Source: Gemmatimonadota bacterium (GTDB lineage Bacteria > Gemmatimonadota > Gemmatimonadetes > Longimicrobiales > Gaopeijiaceae). Taken from it: a stretch of DNA of 64,000 bases. The DNA lies in assembly GCA_022822325.1 (NCBI GenBank), contig JAJEBW010000045.1, forward strand, positions 1-64,000, read 5' to 3'. The notes under the pieces are model-generated. The model was not told the DNA's origin. It worked only from the letters and a program-made list of their open reading frames with translations, and did no database searches. Within the stretch, counting starts at the first letter, position 1, and each line of letters opens with the position of its first letter. Positions 42,196 to 52,618 of this stretch are shown piece after piece. The translations under genes were made by a program, and so were the position numbers.

Positions 42196-43577
42196 CGCGC
42201 CGCGCACTCCTTCATCTGGCGGCCATCGGCGCAGTCTCCGCGCCAGGCGGCGCCCCCGCGCAGAATCCTCCGCCTGGGCCGGAGCCCCTTCGCGCACCCG
42301 TTACGGTCACCTTCGTCGACACTCCGATTCGCGAGGTTCTCTTCACCTTCGCCGAGTTCGCCGACCGCTCGATCGTGCCCGGCGCCGAGGTGGACGGCAT
42401 CCTGTCGGCCGAGATCCGCAACCAGCCCTGGGATGTGGCGTTGCGCGCCCTGCTGGAAGCGCACGGACTGGTCTTCCGCGAGGACTCGACCGGCATCATC
42501 CTGGTCGAGCAGGCGACCCGGCTCTTCGAACGCGAAGCCGTGCTGCCGCTTCGCACCGAGGTGTTTCCGGCGAGCTGGACCAGTGTGGGGGAGTTGCACG
42601 AAATGGCGCTTCCCCTGCTGTCCGAGCGCGGGCGGGCGTCGGCCGGATTCGAGACCAACACCCTGGTCGTGACCGACATTCCGCGCATCCTTGGCGAGGT
42701 GGGCGCGCTGGTGGAGGCGGTGGACCGGCCGGTCCGCCAGGTTGACATCGCGGCCAAGATCGTCTTCGTCAATCGCACGGAGCTCGAGGGACTCGGGATC
42801 ACCTACGACTTCAAGGATCTGGAGGGCAATCAGCTCAACCTCCTCAATGCCGGAGCCAAGGATCTGGACGGCGACGGCAAGATCGATCTCACGGAGGAAT
42901 CCGTCCCCACCGGCGCCGACGTCGTGGCGCTCGGGGGCAACTCGATCGCGGCTCTCGGCAATGCAACCAACCGGGTCGCCGGGCCAACGCTCTCGTTGCT
43001 GACCACCCTGGTCGCGGGCAGGCACACGCTGGTCGGCTTCATCGACGCCCTGGAATCGGCGCAGCTCACCGAAGTCGAGGCGCAGCCCTCGGTTCGCGTC
43101 ATGGACAACCGCACCGCGCGCGTGGTCGTGGGAGAGGAGACGCCGGTCCGGGTGCTGGACGCGGGCGCGCAGTCCCAATCCGGCGGCGAGGGCGGAGTGC
43201 AGGGCGCCTTTCCGGTGGCCACCGTCGACTACAAGGAGACCGGGGTGATCCTGGAAGTCACGCCGCGCATCGCCGCGGAGAATCGCATCCTCCTGGAGCT
43301 GGCGGCCGAGCGCTCTTCGGCGGACATCGCTCCCTCCGACGTGGGGTTCGTTTTTCGCAGACAGAAGGCGGAATCGCGCATTCTGGTGGAGAGCGGCGAG
43401 ACCGTCGCGATCGGAGGGCTGACGGTGACCGAGCTGGGCGAGGTGCGTTCGGGCATCCCCCTGCTGATGGATCTTCCACTCCTGGGATGGCTGTTTCGCT
43501 CCCGCAGAGAGTCGGCCATCCGCCGCGAACTCCTCGTCATGGTGACGCCGACAATCGTGGGAGACGCTTCCCCATGA
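42192..43577 (+). CDS. pilQ: Type IV pilus secretin PilQ with EF-hand loop
   Basis: A 461-residue outer-membrane secretin, short because AMIN domains are absent. A signal peptide (LLHLAAIGAVSAPGGAPAQ) is followed by an STN/N0-type domain at about 34-105 (VTVTFVDTPIREVLFTFAEF), an N1-like domain, then the secretin core (VEAQPSVRVMDNRTARVVVGEETPV ... VDYKETGVILEVTPRI ... GIPLLMDLPLLGWLFRSR). Residues 224-235 read DLDGDGKIDLTE, a complete EF-hand calcium loop in an insert of about 35 residues. ATGA overlap with pilP. PilQ is the gated outer-membrane pore for the pilus. Confidence 0.9.
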   Translation: MTRRALLHLAAIGAVSAPGGAPAQNPPPGPEPLRAPVTVTFVDTPIREVLFTFAEFADRSIVPGAEVDGILSAEIRNQPWDVALRALLEAHGLVFREDSTGIILVEQATRLFEREAVLPLRTEVFPASWTSVGELHEMALPLLSERGRASAGFETNTLVVTDIPRILGEVGALVEAVDRPVRQVDIAAKIVFVNRTELEGLGITYDFKDLEGNQLNLLNAGAKDLDGDGKIDLTEESVPTGADVVALGGNSIAALGNATNRVAGPTLSLLTTLVAGRHTLVGFIDALESAQLTEVEAQPSVRVMDNRTARVVVGEETPVRVLDAGAQSQSGGEGGVQGAFPVATVDYKETGVILEVTPRIAAENRILLELAAERSSADIAPSDVGFVFRRQKAESRILVESGETVAIGGLTVTELGEVRSGIPLLMDLPLLGWLFRSRRESAIRRELLVMVTPTIVGDASP

Positions 43578-43676
43578 CGGGAGCATTGGCTATCCATGTA
43601 GGCGCGCCCGGCGCCGAGTCCGGGCACCGTCCCGTCCTCCACTCCACCCGCAGCCGAGTCTCTCTCCCCGGACCTC

Positions 43677-44912
43677 ATGCCGTTTTCCCGTCTCTCCTTT
43701 CACACCGCCGGCGAGTCCCACGGGCGGGGCCTCGTCGCCATCGTCGAGGGGTTGCCCGCGGGATTGCCGCTGGATCCGGCGACCGACATCGACCCGGATC
43801 TTGCGCGCCGGCAAGGGGGACATGGCCGCGGCCGAAGAATGAAGATCGAATCGGACCGCGCCGAGATCGTCTCGGGACTCCGGCTTGGCGTCACCCTGGG
43901 TTCTCCCCTCTCGCTTCTGATCCGGAATCGCGACTGGAAGAACTGGACCACGGCCATGTCGCACCATCCGCCGGATCCGGAGGGCAATCCGAAGGCGCTG
44001 AGGCCGGTCTACCTGCCGCGGCCGGGCCACGCCGATCTGGCGGGGGTTCTCAAATACGACCGGCGGGACGCGCGCGACATCCTGGAACGGGCCTCGGCGC
44101 GGGAGACCGCGGCCCGGGTGGCGTGCGGCGCGGTTGCCAGGCTGCTTCTGCGGCGGGTGCTCGGCGCGACCGTGGGAAGTCATGTCACCCGCATCGGCGA
44201 TGTGGAGGCCGCCCACCCCGACCCCCTGCCCGAGGACCTCAATGCCGCTTCCGATCCCTCGCCCGTCCGCACACTCGATTCGGCGGCCGAAGCCCGCATG
44301 ATCGCGGCCATCGACGAGGCGCGCCGGGAGGGCGACACCCTGGGCGGCTGCTTCGAGGTGGTCGTGCGCGGCCTCCCGGTCGGACTTGGCAGCCATATCT
44401 CCTGGGACCGGAAGCTGGACGGACGACTCGCGCAGGCCGTGATGTCCGTTCACGCGATCAAGGGGGTGGAGATCGGACCGGCGCTGGCCAATGCGTCCCG
44501 GCCGGGATCCCGAGTGCACGACGCCATCTTGCGCGACGACGACGCCTCCCGGTCCGGTGGCTTCGGGCGGGCCGGAAACCGGGCGGGCGGTCTGGAAGGA
44601 GGGATCACGACCGGCTCTCCGCTGGTGGTGCGCGGCGCCATGAAGCCGATCTCGACTCTGCTGCGCAAGCGACTCCCCAGCGTGGACCTGCGAGACGGAT
44701 CGACGCGGGAGGCGACGGTGGAGCGGAGCGACGTCTGCGCCGTCCCGGCTGCCGCCGTGGTCGCGGAGGCAATGGTGGCGCTGGTCGTGGCCGACGCCAT
44801 TCTGGAGAAGTTCGGGGGGGATTCGCTCACCGAGCTTGCGCGCAACTTCGAGGGCTACATGAAGCGGCTGGCCACGCGCGGTTTCGGAACGCGCACCGGG
44901 GAGGCACGGTGA
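43677..44912 (+). CDS. aroC: Chorismate synthase
   Basis: A 411-residue enzyme converting EPSP to chorismate with reduced FMN, the last step of the shikimate pathway. Signatures: SFHTAGESHGRGLVAIVEGLPAG, RRQGGHGRGRRMKIESD, the FMN/phosphate site HADLAGVLKYDRRDARDILERASARETAARVACGA, and GGLEGGITTGSPLVVRGAMKPIST. It is slightly longer than the common 360-390. It begins 99 bp after pilQ and overlaps aroK by 4 bp. Confidence 0.95.
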   Translation: MPFSRLSFHTAGESHGRGLVAIVEGLPAGLPLDPATDIDPDLARRQGGHGRGRRMKIESDRAEIVSGLRLGVTLGSPLSLLIRNRDWKNWTTAMSHHPPDPEGNPKALRPVYLPRPGHADLAGVLKYDRRDARDILERASARETAARVACGAVARLLLRRVLGATVGSHVTRIGDVEAAHPDPLPEDLNAASDPSPVRTLDSAAEARMIAAIDEARREGDTLGGCFEVVVRGLPVGLGSHISWDRKLDGRLAQAVMSVHAIKGVEIGPALANASRPGSRVHDAILRDDDASRSGGFGRAGNRAGGLEGGITTGSPLVVRGAMKPISTLLRKRLPSVDLRDGSTREATVERSDVCAVPAAAVVAEAMVALVVADAILEKFGGDSLTELARNFEGYMKRLATRGFGTRTGEAR

Positions 44913-45517
44913 CCGCCGCGCCGGAGGGTCGGGTTGCAGGCGGCGATCCACCTCGGAATCCGGGCCCCGGCATGGACGGGACCGTCGTGCTGATCGGCTT
45001 CATGGGAGCGGGGAAGTCCACGGTGGGCGCGCTCGTGGCCAGGGAGGCGGACCGCCCCTTCTACGATCTCGACAGCGAGATCGAGCGCCGCGAAGGAACC
45101 CCGGTGGCCTCCATTGTGCGGGACCGTGGCCTCGCCGCGTTTCGGCGGGTGGAGGCCGCGGTGGCGCGAGAGCTCATGGCCCGGGGCCGCGCGGTGATCG
45201 CCACGGGCGGAGGATGGGCGGCCGAACCCGGGAACCTCGATCGGCTTGGAGCGGGGGCGACCACGGTCTGGCTGCGCGTCGGCGCGCGGACCGCACTGGA
45301 ACGAATCGCGGCCTCGGACGATATCCGTCCCCTGCTGGAGGTGCCCGATCCGCGGGCGGTTGCGGAGTCCCTGCTGCGTGAACGGACGTCCTGGTACGCG
45401 CAGGCCCACACTGCGATCGACACCGAGGGCAAGTCGCCGCGGGCCGTGGCGCGCGAGGTGCTGGCGAGTCTGGAAACCGATTCATGGAAGTGGAACCAGG
45501 GGAGAGATCCGAAGTGA
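44909..45517 (+). CDS. aroK: Shikimate kinase
   Basis: A 202-residue enzyme phosphorylating shikimate at the 3-hydroxyl. P-loop GFMGAGKST at about 30-38, FYDLDSEIERREG (metal/shikimate binding), FRRVEAAV, and IATGGGWA are present. The GTG at 44909 overlaps the aroC stop (GTGA) after a GGGGAGG site; an ATG at 44972 would also give a full domain. The GTG of topA overlaps its stop, so aroC-aroK-topA are coupled. Confidence 0.92.
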   Translation: MTAAPEGRVAGGDPPRNPGPGMDGTVVLIGFMGAGKSTVGALVAREADRPFYDLDSEIERREGTPVASIVRDRGLAAFRRVEAAVARELMARGRAVIATGGGWAAEPGNLDRLGAGATTVWLRVGARTALERIAASDDIRPLLEVPDPRAVAESLLRERTSWYAQAHTAIDTEGKSPRAVAREVLASLETDSWKWNQGRDPK

Positions 45518-48216
45518 AGTTGGTCATCGTGGAGTCGCCCGCCAAGGCGAAGACGATCGAACGATTCCTGGGCGCGGACTATCGGGTCGAGGCATCGAAC
45601 GGCCACATCCGGGATCTGCCGACGAAGGCAAGCGACACCCCCCGCGAGATCCGCGGCGAACCCTGGGCGAAGCTCGGCGTCGACACCGGGGGGAGCTTCC
45701 GGCCGGTCTGGGTGGTGCCCGAACAGAGCCGCAAGAAGATCGCGGAGTTGCGCAGGGTCATGAGCCGGGCCGACGAAATCCTCCTGGCCACCGACGAAGA
45801 CCGGGAGGGCGAATCGATCAGTTGGCACCTCGTCGAGACATTGAAGCCGAAGGTGCCCGTAAAGCGCATCGCCTTTCACGAGGTCACGCGCTCGGCGATT
45901 CGCAGTGCGCTCGCCAACCCCCGCGAGGTGAATCGCCGGCTGGTCGAGGCCCAGGAGGCGCGCCGGGTGCTCGACCGCCTCTTCGGCTTCGAGCTCTCCG
46001 AGGTCCTCTGGAGAAAGGTGCGCTACGGGCTGAGCGCGGGGCGGGTCCAGAGCGTCGCGCTGCGGTTGATCCTCGATCGCGAGGCCGAACGCCGTCGCTT
46101 CCAGCGTTCCCGCTACTGGGTGGTTCGGGCAACGCTCGCCGCGCGGGAGGGCGAGTTTCCGGCGCAACTGATCCAGGCCGGGGACAAGCGGATCGCCAAC
46201 TCGGGAAGCTTCTTCGATTCCTCCACCGGCGAGCTCCTGGCCTCGAAGAAGGCGGTCGTCCTCGATGCCGACGCAGCGGGCGCCGCGGCGGAGGCGGCGT
46301 TCGCGGCGACGCCGTGGCGGGTGTCCGGGGTAAAGCGCGAGACGCGTCGCCAGAGGCCCCCTCCGCCCTTCACCACCTCCACGCTCCAGCAGGTTGCCAG
46401 CGGGCGGCTGCGCTTGTCCCCCGACCGCACCATGCGGATCGCGCAAAACCTGTACCAGGGAGTCGAGATCGGCGGCGGCGCGCGCGAGGGGCTCATCACC
46501 TACATGCGCACGGATTCGCTGACGCTCTCGAACCGGGCGCTGGCCGACGCCGGGAAGCACATCCGGACGGCCTTCGGCGAGGACTACTACGACGGACCCC
46601 GGCGGTACCGCACCCGTTCGCGATCCGCGCAAGAGGCCCACGAGGCGATACGGCCCACCGACATCTCGCGCACTCCGGACCGGATGGCGCGCTTTCTGGA
46701 TGCGGATGCGCTGAAGCTCTACCGCCTCATCTGGATTCGCACCGTCGCCTCCCAGATGGTGGACGCACAGGTGGACCGCACCACGATCGACTTCGCGGCG
46801 GACATCGAGGGCGTCGAACACATCTTCCGCGCGACGGGGTCGGTGGTCCGTTTTCCCGGCTTTCTCCGCGTGGCTCCCGACGCCAGGACGAGCGACCAGC
46901 GCCTGCCTGCACTCGAGACCGGAGCGCTCGTTCACGCCCGTGCCGCGACCCTGGCCCGGCAAGCGGGGAAAGCGGAGGACCAGACGGGGACCGCAACGAC
47001 TCTCCTCGGGGTCGAAGCGGAGGGCAAGGAGACCCGGCCACCCGCGCGCTATTCGGAGGCTTCTCTCGTCAAGCGGCTGGAGGAGAAGGGGATTGGCCGC
47101 CCGTCGACCTACGCCGAGACGCTCCGGAAGCTGCGCCGCCGCGACTACGTGAAGAAGCGCTCAGGAGGACTCGTTCCCACCTTCGTCGGCATGGCGGTCA
47201 ACGATCTGCTGTGCCGCCACTTCACCCGCTACGTCGACACCGGCTTCACCGCGCGCATGGAGGACGACCTCGACGAGATTGCCGCGGGCGACCGGGATCG
47301 AAGCGGTTTCCTGGGCCACTTCTATTGGGGCAGCGGCGACGAACCCGGACTCAAGCCCGAGATCGAGGATCGGAAGGACGCGATCGAGTATCCCGTGATC
47401 GCTCTGGGCGACTGTGCCCGCACCGGAAAGCCGATCCGCATCCGCATCGGAAAGCGCCTGCCCTACCTGGAGCGCGGCGAGGGGCGCGACAGGGAGACGG
47501 CCAGCGTTCCCGACGACGTTCTGATCGACGAATTGACGGTGGAACGCGCCGCGGAGCTGATCGAGTCGGCGGGCGACGTGCTCATCGGCGCCGATCCCGA
47601 GAGCGGACTGCCGATCTACGGAAAGTCCGGCCCCTACGGTCCCTATCTCCAAATGGGCGAAGGAGGACGGGGGACGAAGGGGCGCCGAACCCAAAGTCTG
47701 CCGCGGGACTGGAGCCGCCACAATCTGACGCTGGAGGATGCGCTTCGCCTGCTTTCGCTGCCCCGCTCGCTGGGGAAGGACCCCGCCACCGGGCGCGAAA
47801 TCGTCGCCACCGTGGGCGGCCTCGGTCCCTTTGTCAAGCCGGCCGATGCGAAGCGGGGCGAGGCGCGCGGGATCGAGTCGCTGGACCGGGTCTTCACGAT
47901 CACGCTGGCGGAGGCGACGGCGCTGCTCGCCCAGGAGAAGAAGTCGCGCCGCCGCGGACCGGCGGTTGTGAGGTCGCTTGGGGCCGATCCGGCTACGGGT
48001 TCGAAGATCGAGATCCGCAAGGGCAGATGGGGACCCTACGCAACCGACGGAAGGGTCAACGCAAGCCTTCCGAAGGGAACCGATCCAAAGGAGATCGCAC
48101 TGGAAGAGGCGGCCGCGCTGCTGGCCGCGAAGAGGGAACGGGCCGGTGCGAAGAAGGGCGCCCCAAAGGGGAAGCGCCGGTCGCGCAGGGGCGCCGCCGT
48201 TCGGAGGTCGCGCTGA
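45514..48216 (+). CDS. topA: DNA topoisomerase I
   Basis: A 900-residue type IA enzyme relaxing negative supercoils. The Toprim domain starts at VKLVIVESPAKAKTIERFLG; LLATDEDREGESISWHL carries the DxD metal site; the catalytic Tyr is 330 in GLITYMRTDS; EAHEAIRPTD and RPSTYAETLRKL follow. The C-terminus has three topoisomerase C-terminal repeats (GPYGPYLQ, GLGPFV, GRWGPYATDGRVNASLP) rather than Cys4 zinc ribbons, and a Lys/Arg tail. The GTG at 45514 lies in the aroK stop with an AGGGGAGAG site upstream. Confidence 0.95.
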   Translation: MKLVIVESPAKAKTIERFLGADYRVEASNGHIRDLPTKASDTPREIRGEPWAKLGVDTGGSFRPVWVVPEQSRKKIAELRRVMSRADEILLATDEDREGESISWHLVETLKPKVPVKRIAFHEVTRSAIRSALANPREVNRRLVEAQEARRVLDRLFGFELSEVLWRKVRYGLSAGRVQSVALRLILDREAERRRFQRSRYWVVRATLAAREGEFPAQLIQAGDKRIANSGSFFDSSTGELLASKKAVVLDADAAGAAAEAAFAATPWRVSGVKRETRRQRPPPPFTTSTLQQVASGRLRLSPDRTMRIAQNLYQGVEIGGGAREGLITYMRTDSLTLSNRALADAGKHIRTAFGEDYYDGPRRYRTRSRSAQEAHEAIRPTDISRTPDRMARFLDADALKLYRLIWIRTVASQMVDAQVDRTTIDFAADIEGVEHIFRATGSVVRFPGFLRVAPDARTSDQRLPALETGALVHARAATLARQAGKAEDQTGTATTLLGVEAEGKETRPPARYSEASLVKRLEEKGIGRPSTYAETLRKLRRRDYVKKRSGGLVPTFVGMAVNDLLCRHFTRYVDTGFTARMEDDLDEIAAGDRDRSGFLGHFYWGSGDEPGLKPEIEDRKDAIEYPVIALGDCARTGKPIRIRIGKRLPYLERGEGRDRETASVPDDVLIDELTVERAAELIESAGDVLIGADPESGLPIYGKSGPYGPYLQMGEGGRGTKGRRTQSLPRDWSRHNLTLEDALRLLSLPRSLGKDPATGREIVATVGGLGPFVKPADAKRGEARGIESLDRVFTITLAEATALLAQEKKSRRRGPAVVRSLGADPATGSKIEIRKGRWGPYATDGRVNASLPKGTDPKEIALEEAAALLAAKRERAGAKKGAPKGKRRSRRGAAVRRSR

Positions 48217-48337
48217 ACGGGTCGCCGGGGACCGGGGGAGCGACCGTCGTCGGATGCGGGCCGGCGGCGCGGAACCAGCCGTGGTCGGAGCGCGGGACGG
48301 TGGAGGTCGCGGCGGGTCCGGCGGCGAGAGCGCGATC

Positions 48338-49243
48338 ATGAAAGAAGAGATCGCCCGGTTTCTCGACCACCTCGAGGTGGTGCGCAATCTCTCCGACCGG
48401 ACCATTGCGGCCTATCGGCGCGACCTCTGCGATCTGGAGGATTTTGTCGGGGTCTACCTGGGTCGCGAGAGCTGGGAATGGGAGGAACTCGACCGGGGCG
48501 TGGTCCGCGCATTCCTTGGGGAGGCGGGCCGACGGGGCCTGGCCGCGGCCACCATCGCGCGCAAGCTGTCGGCCGCGCGTTCCTTCTTCGCCCATCTGCA
48601 CCGCGAAGGCGTCGTCGCGGCCAACCCCCTGCGCGGCGTCAGGGGTCCCAGGCGGGACCGCACTCTGCCCGGCCACCTGCGCCTCCCCGAGATGGAGGCC
48701 CTCTTCCGGCACGCGACCGAGACGGCCGCCGAACGCAACGATCTCCCCGCGACCCGCCTCCTCGCCGCGCTGGAACTGCTCTACGGGAGCGGCCTCCGCC
48801 TCGCCGAACTCCGCTCCCTCGACCTCGCGGCCATCGACTTCGACCGCAATCAGTTGCGGGTGATGGGCAAGGGGCGCAAGGAACGGATCGTGCCGATCAC
48901 CGAAGCGGCCGCCCGCGCCATCCGCAACTACCTTCCCCGGCGCGCCGAAGCCGCCGCTCCCGACTGCGACGCGCTCCTGGTCGGCCGCCACGGCGGACGC
49001 CTCACGGACCGCTACATCCAGAAGACCGTCCGCGATGCGCTGGTCCGCTTCGCCGAGCGATCCAATCTCTCCGTCCACTCCCTTCGCCACAGCTTCGCCA
49101 CCCATCTGCTCGACGGCGGCGCCGACCTCATGGCGGTCAAGGAACTTCTCGGCCACGCTTCGCTCGGCACCACCGGCATCTACGCTCACACCTCGCGGGA
49201 ACGGTTGCGGCGCGTCTATTCCCACTCGCATCCGCGTGCATGA
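48338..49243 (+). CDS. xerC: Tyrosine recombinase XerC/XerD
   Basis: A 301-residue site-specific recombinase for chromosome dimer resolution. An N-terminal SAM-like core-binding domain (about 1-85: FLDHLEVVRNLSDRTIAAYRRDL) precedes the catalytic domain with the R-K-HxxR-H-Y set in YGSGLRLAELRSL, GKGRKERIVPI, HSLRHSFATHLL, ELLGHASLGTT and IYAHTS. XerC or XerD cannot be told apart here; the symbol follows its position before hslV, as in many genomes. Confidence 0.9.
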   Translation: MKEEIARFLDHLEVVRNLSDRTIAAYRRDLCDLEDFVGVYLGRESWEWEELDRGVVRAFLGEAGRRGLAAATIARKLSAARSFFAHLHREGVVAANPLRGVRGPRRDRTLPGHLRLPEMEALFRHATETAAERNDLPATRLLAALELLYGSGLRLAELRSLDLAAIDFDRNQLRVMGKGRKERIVPITEAAARAIRNYLPRRAEAAAPDCDALLVGRHGGRLTDRYIQKTVRDALVRFAERSNLSVHSLRHSFATHLLDGGADLMAVKELLGHASLGTTGIYAHTSRERLRRVYSHSHPRA

Positions 49244-49441
49244 GCCCGCCTCGCGCACCGGCCCTGCCCCGCACCGCACAGCGGCGCGTTATCTTTCCCT
49301 CCCTCCGAGCCCCGGGCTCCCCTTCCTCCGAATCCGGCTCCGCTCCCCTCCGGACCCGCCCTCGCCGCCGACCCGCATGATCTCCCCATGTCCCCCGACC
49401 CATCGCCCTACACCCATTCCAGCCTTCGGCCCGGCGCCCCC

Positions 49442-49971
49442 ATGCACGCCACCACCGTGATCGCCGTTGCGCGCAACGGCAGAGTCGCGATGGCGGGCGA
49501 CGGCCAAGTCACGATGGGCGACGCCGTGGTCAAGGGGGCGGCCCGAAAGGTGCGCCTGCTCGCCGCCGATCGCATTCTGGCCGGCTTCGCGGGCGCGGTG
49601 GCCGACGCCTTCACCCTCTTCGCCCTCCTCGAGGCCAAGCTCGAGAGGTGGCCTTCCAATCTGCCGCGCGCCTGCGTGGAGCTTGCCAAGGAGTGGCGGA
49701 CCGATCGCTATCTGCGCCGCCTGGAGGCGCTGCTGGTGGTGGCCGACCGCGATCACCTCTTCCTGGTCGGAGGAGACGGCAATGTGATCGAGCCCGATCT
49801 CCCGATCCTCGCCATCGGGTCGGGGGGCGCCTACGCGCTGGCCGCCGCCCGCGCCCTCTACGACCATCCCGAACTGGACGCCGCCGGGATTGCTCGCCGC
49901 AGCCTTGAGATCGCCGCCGACATCTGCGTCTACACCAACCGCGAGATCACCCTGCTGGAGCTGAAACCCGT

Positions 49972-49975
<4 letters not shown>
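49442..49975 (+). CDS. hslV: ATP-dependent protease peptidase subunit HslV
   Basis: A 177-residue Ntn-hydrolase forming the two-ring peptidase core of HslUV. The N-terminus [20 protein letters not shown] shows the catalytic Thr exposed after removal of MHA; also [16 protein letters not shown] and a C-terminal [14 protein letters not shown]. The ATG at 49442 gives the usual length; an in-frame ATG at 49388 would add 18 non-conserved residues. The last 4 bp overlap hslU. Confidence 0.93.
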
Positions 49976-51522
<1,547 letters not shown>

Positions 51523-51557
51523 CCGCTTCCATTCGCCAGCCAGCAGCGGAGTTCTTC

Positions 51558-52586
51558 ATGTCCGGCGCCACCCAGGAAGTCAGCGACCGCGGCCGCCCCC
51601 CGGCGGAGCGCGATGGTCCGGCGGAACGAAGCGGCGCCGAAGAACGCCGCCCCGGAGACCCGGCCGGCCCCGGGGAGACCCGCCACTTCATCGATCTCTC
51701 CCGTCTGGAGGCCGCCCACCTTCGCCATCTGCTCGATCTGGCCCGGCGTCTGCGCGAGGGCGATCTGCGCGGCCGTCCCCTGGCGGGGCGCTGTCTGGCA
51801 ATGATCTTTCGCAAGAGCTCGACCCGCACCCGCGTGAGCGCCGAGGCCGGAATGGCGCAGTTGGGAGGACACGCGATCATGATCTCCGACCGCGATTCCC
51901 AGGTGGGACGCGGCGAGTGCATTCGGGACACCGCCAGGGTGCTGAGCCGCTACGTCGACGCGATTCTGATTCGCACCTTCGCGCAGGCGGAGGTCGAAGA
52001 GCTGGCGCGCGCGGCCACAGTGCCGGTGATCAACGGGCTGACCGATCTGCTTCATCCCTGCCAGATCCTCGCCGACCTTCAGACGATCGTTCAGGAGTTC
52101 GACGAAGATCCCGCCGCCGCGCGCGTGGCGTGGATCGGGGACGGAAACAACATGGCCAACTCCTGGATCAACGCCGCGGAACGGTTGGGGTTTTCGCTGC
52201 GGCTCGCCTGTCCGCCCGGCTATGGACCGGATCCAGCGATTCTGGCGCGGGCGCTGGACGGCGGGGCCGATGTGGAGCGGGTCGGGTCTCCGCGCGAGGC
52301 AGCGGAGAGGGCCAATGTGGTCACCACCGACGTGTGGGCGTCGATGGGCCAGGAGGACGAGCAGAAGGAGCGTGAAGCCGCCTTCCGCGGCTGGCAGGTC
52401 GATCAGGCGCTGATGGATCTCGCCGATCCGCGCGGTATCTTCCTTCACTGTCTTCCGGCGCACCGGGGCGAGGAGGTTGCGGCCGGCGTGATCGACGGTC
52501 CCCGTTCGCGCATCTACCGCGAGGCCGAGAACCGTTTGCACACCATCAAGGCGATCCTGCTCGATCTCCTGGGCGCCGTTTCCTGA
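51558..52586 (+). CDS. argF: Ornithine carbamoyltransferase
   Basis: A 342-residue enzyme making citrulline from ornithine and carbamoyl phosphate (arginine synthesis). Carbamoyl-phosphate motif FRKSSTRTRVS, GLTDLLHPCQILADLQTI, GDGNNMANSW (ornithine site), VVTTDVWASMGQE and HCLPAHRGEEV are all present. The first about 40 residues are a non-conserved Gly/Pro/Arg tail; a start closer to HFIDLSRLEAAHLRHLL is possible. It begins 35 bp after hslU. Confidence 0.94.
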   Translation: MSGATQEVSDRGRPPAERDGPAERSGAEERRPGDPAGPGETRHFIDLSRLEAAHLRHLLDLARRLREGDLRGRPLAGRCLAMIFRKSSTRTRVSAEAGMAQLGGHAIMISDRDSQVGRGECIRDTARVLSRYVDAILIRTFAQAEVEELARAATVPVINGLTDLLHPCQILADLQTIVQEFDEDPAAARVAWIGDGNNMANSWINAAERLGFSLRLACPPGYGPDPAILARALDGGADVERVGSPREAAERANVVTTDVWASMGQEDEQKEREAAFRGWQVDQALMDLADPRGIFLHCLPAHRGEEVAAGVIDGPRSRIYREAENRLHTIKAILLDLLGAVS

Positions 52587-52618
52587 ATTCCCATTCGCCA
52601 GAACCCGAAGGCTCCGAC

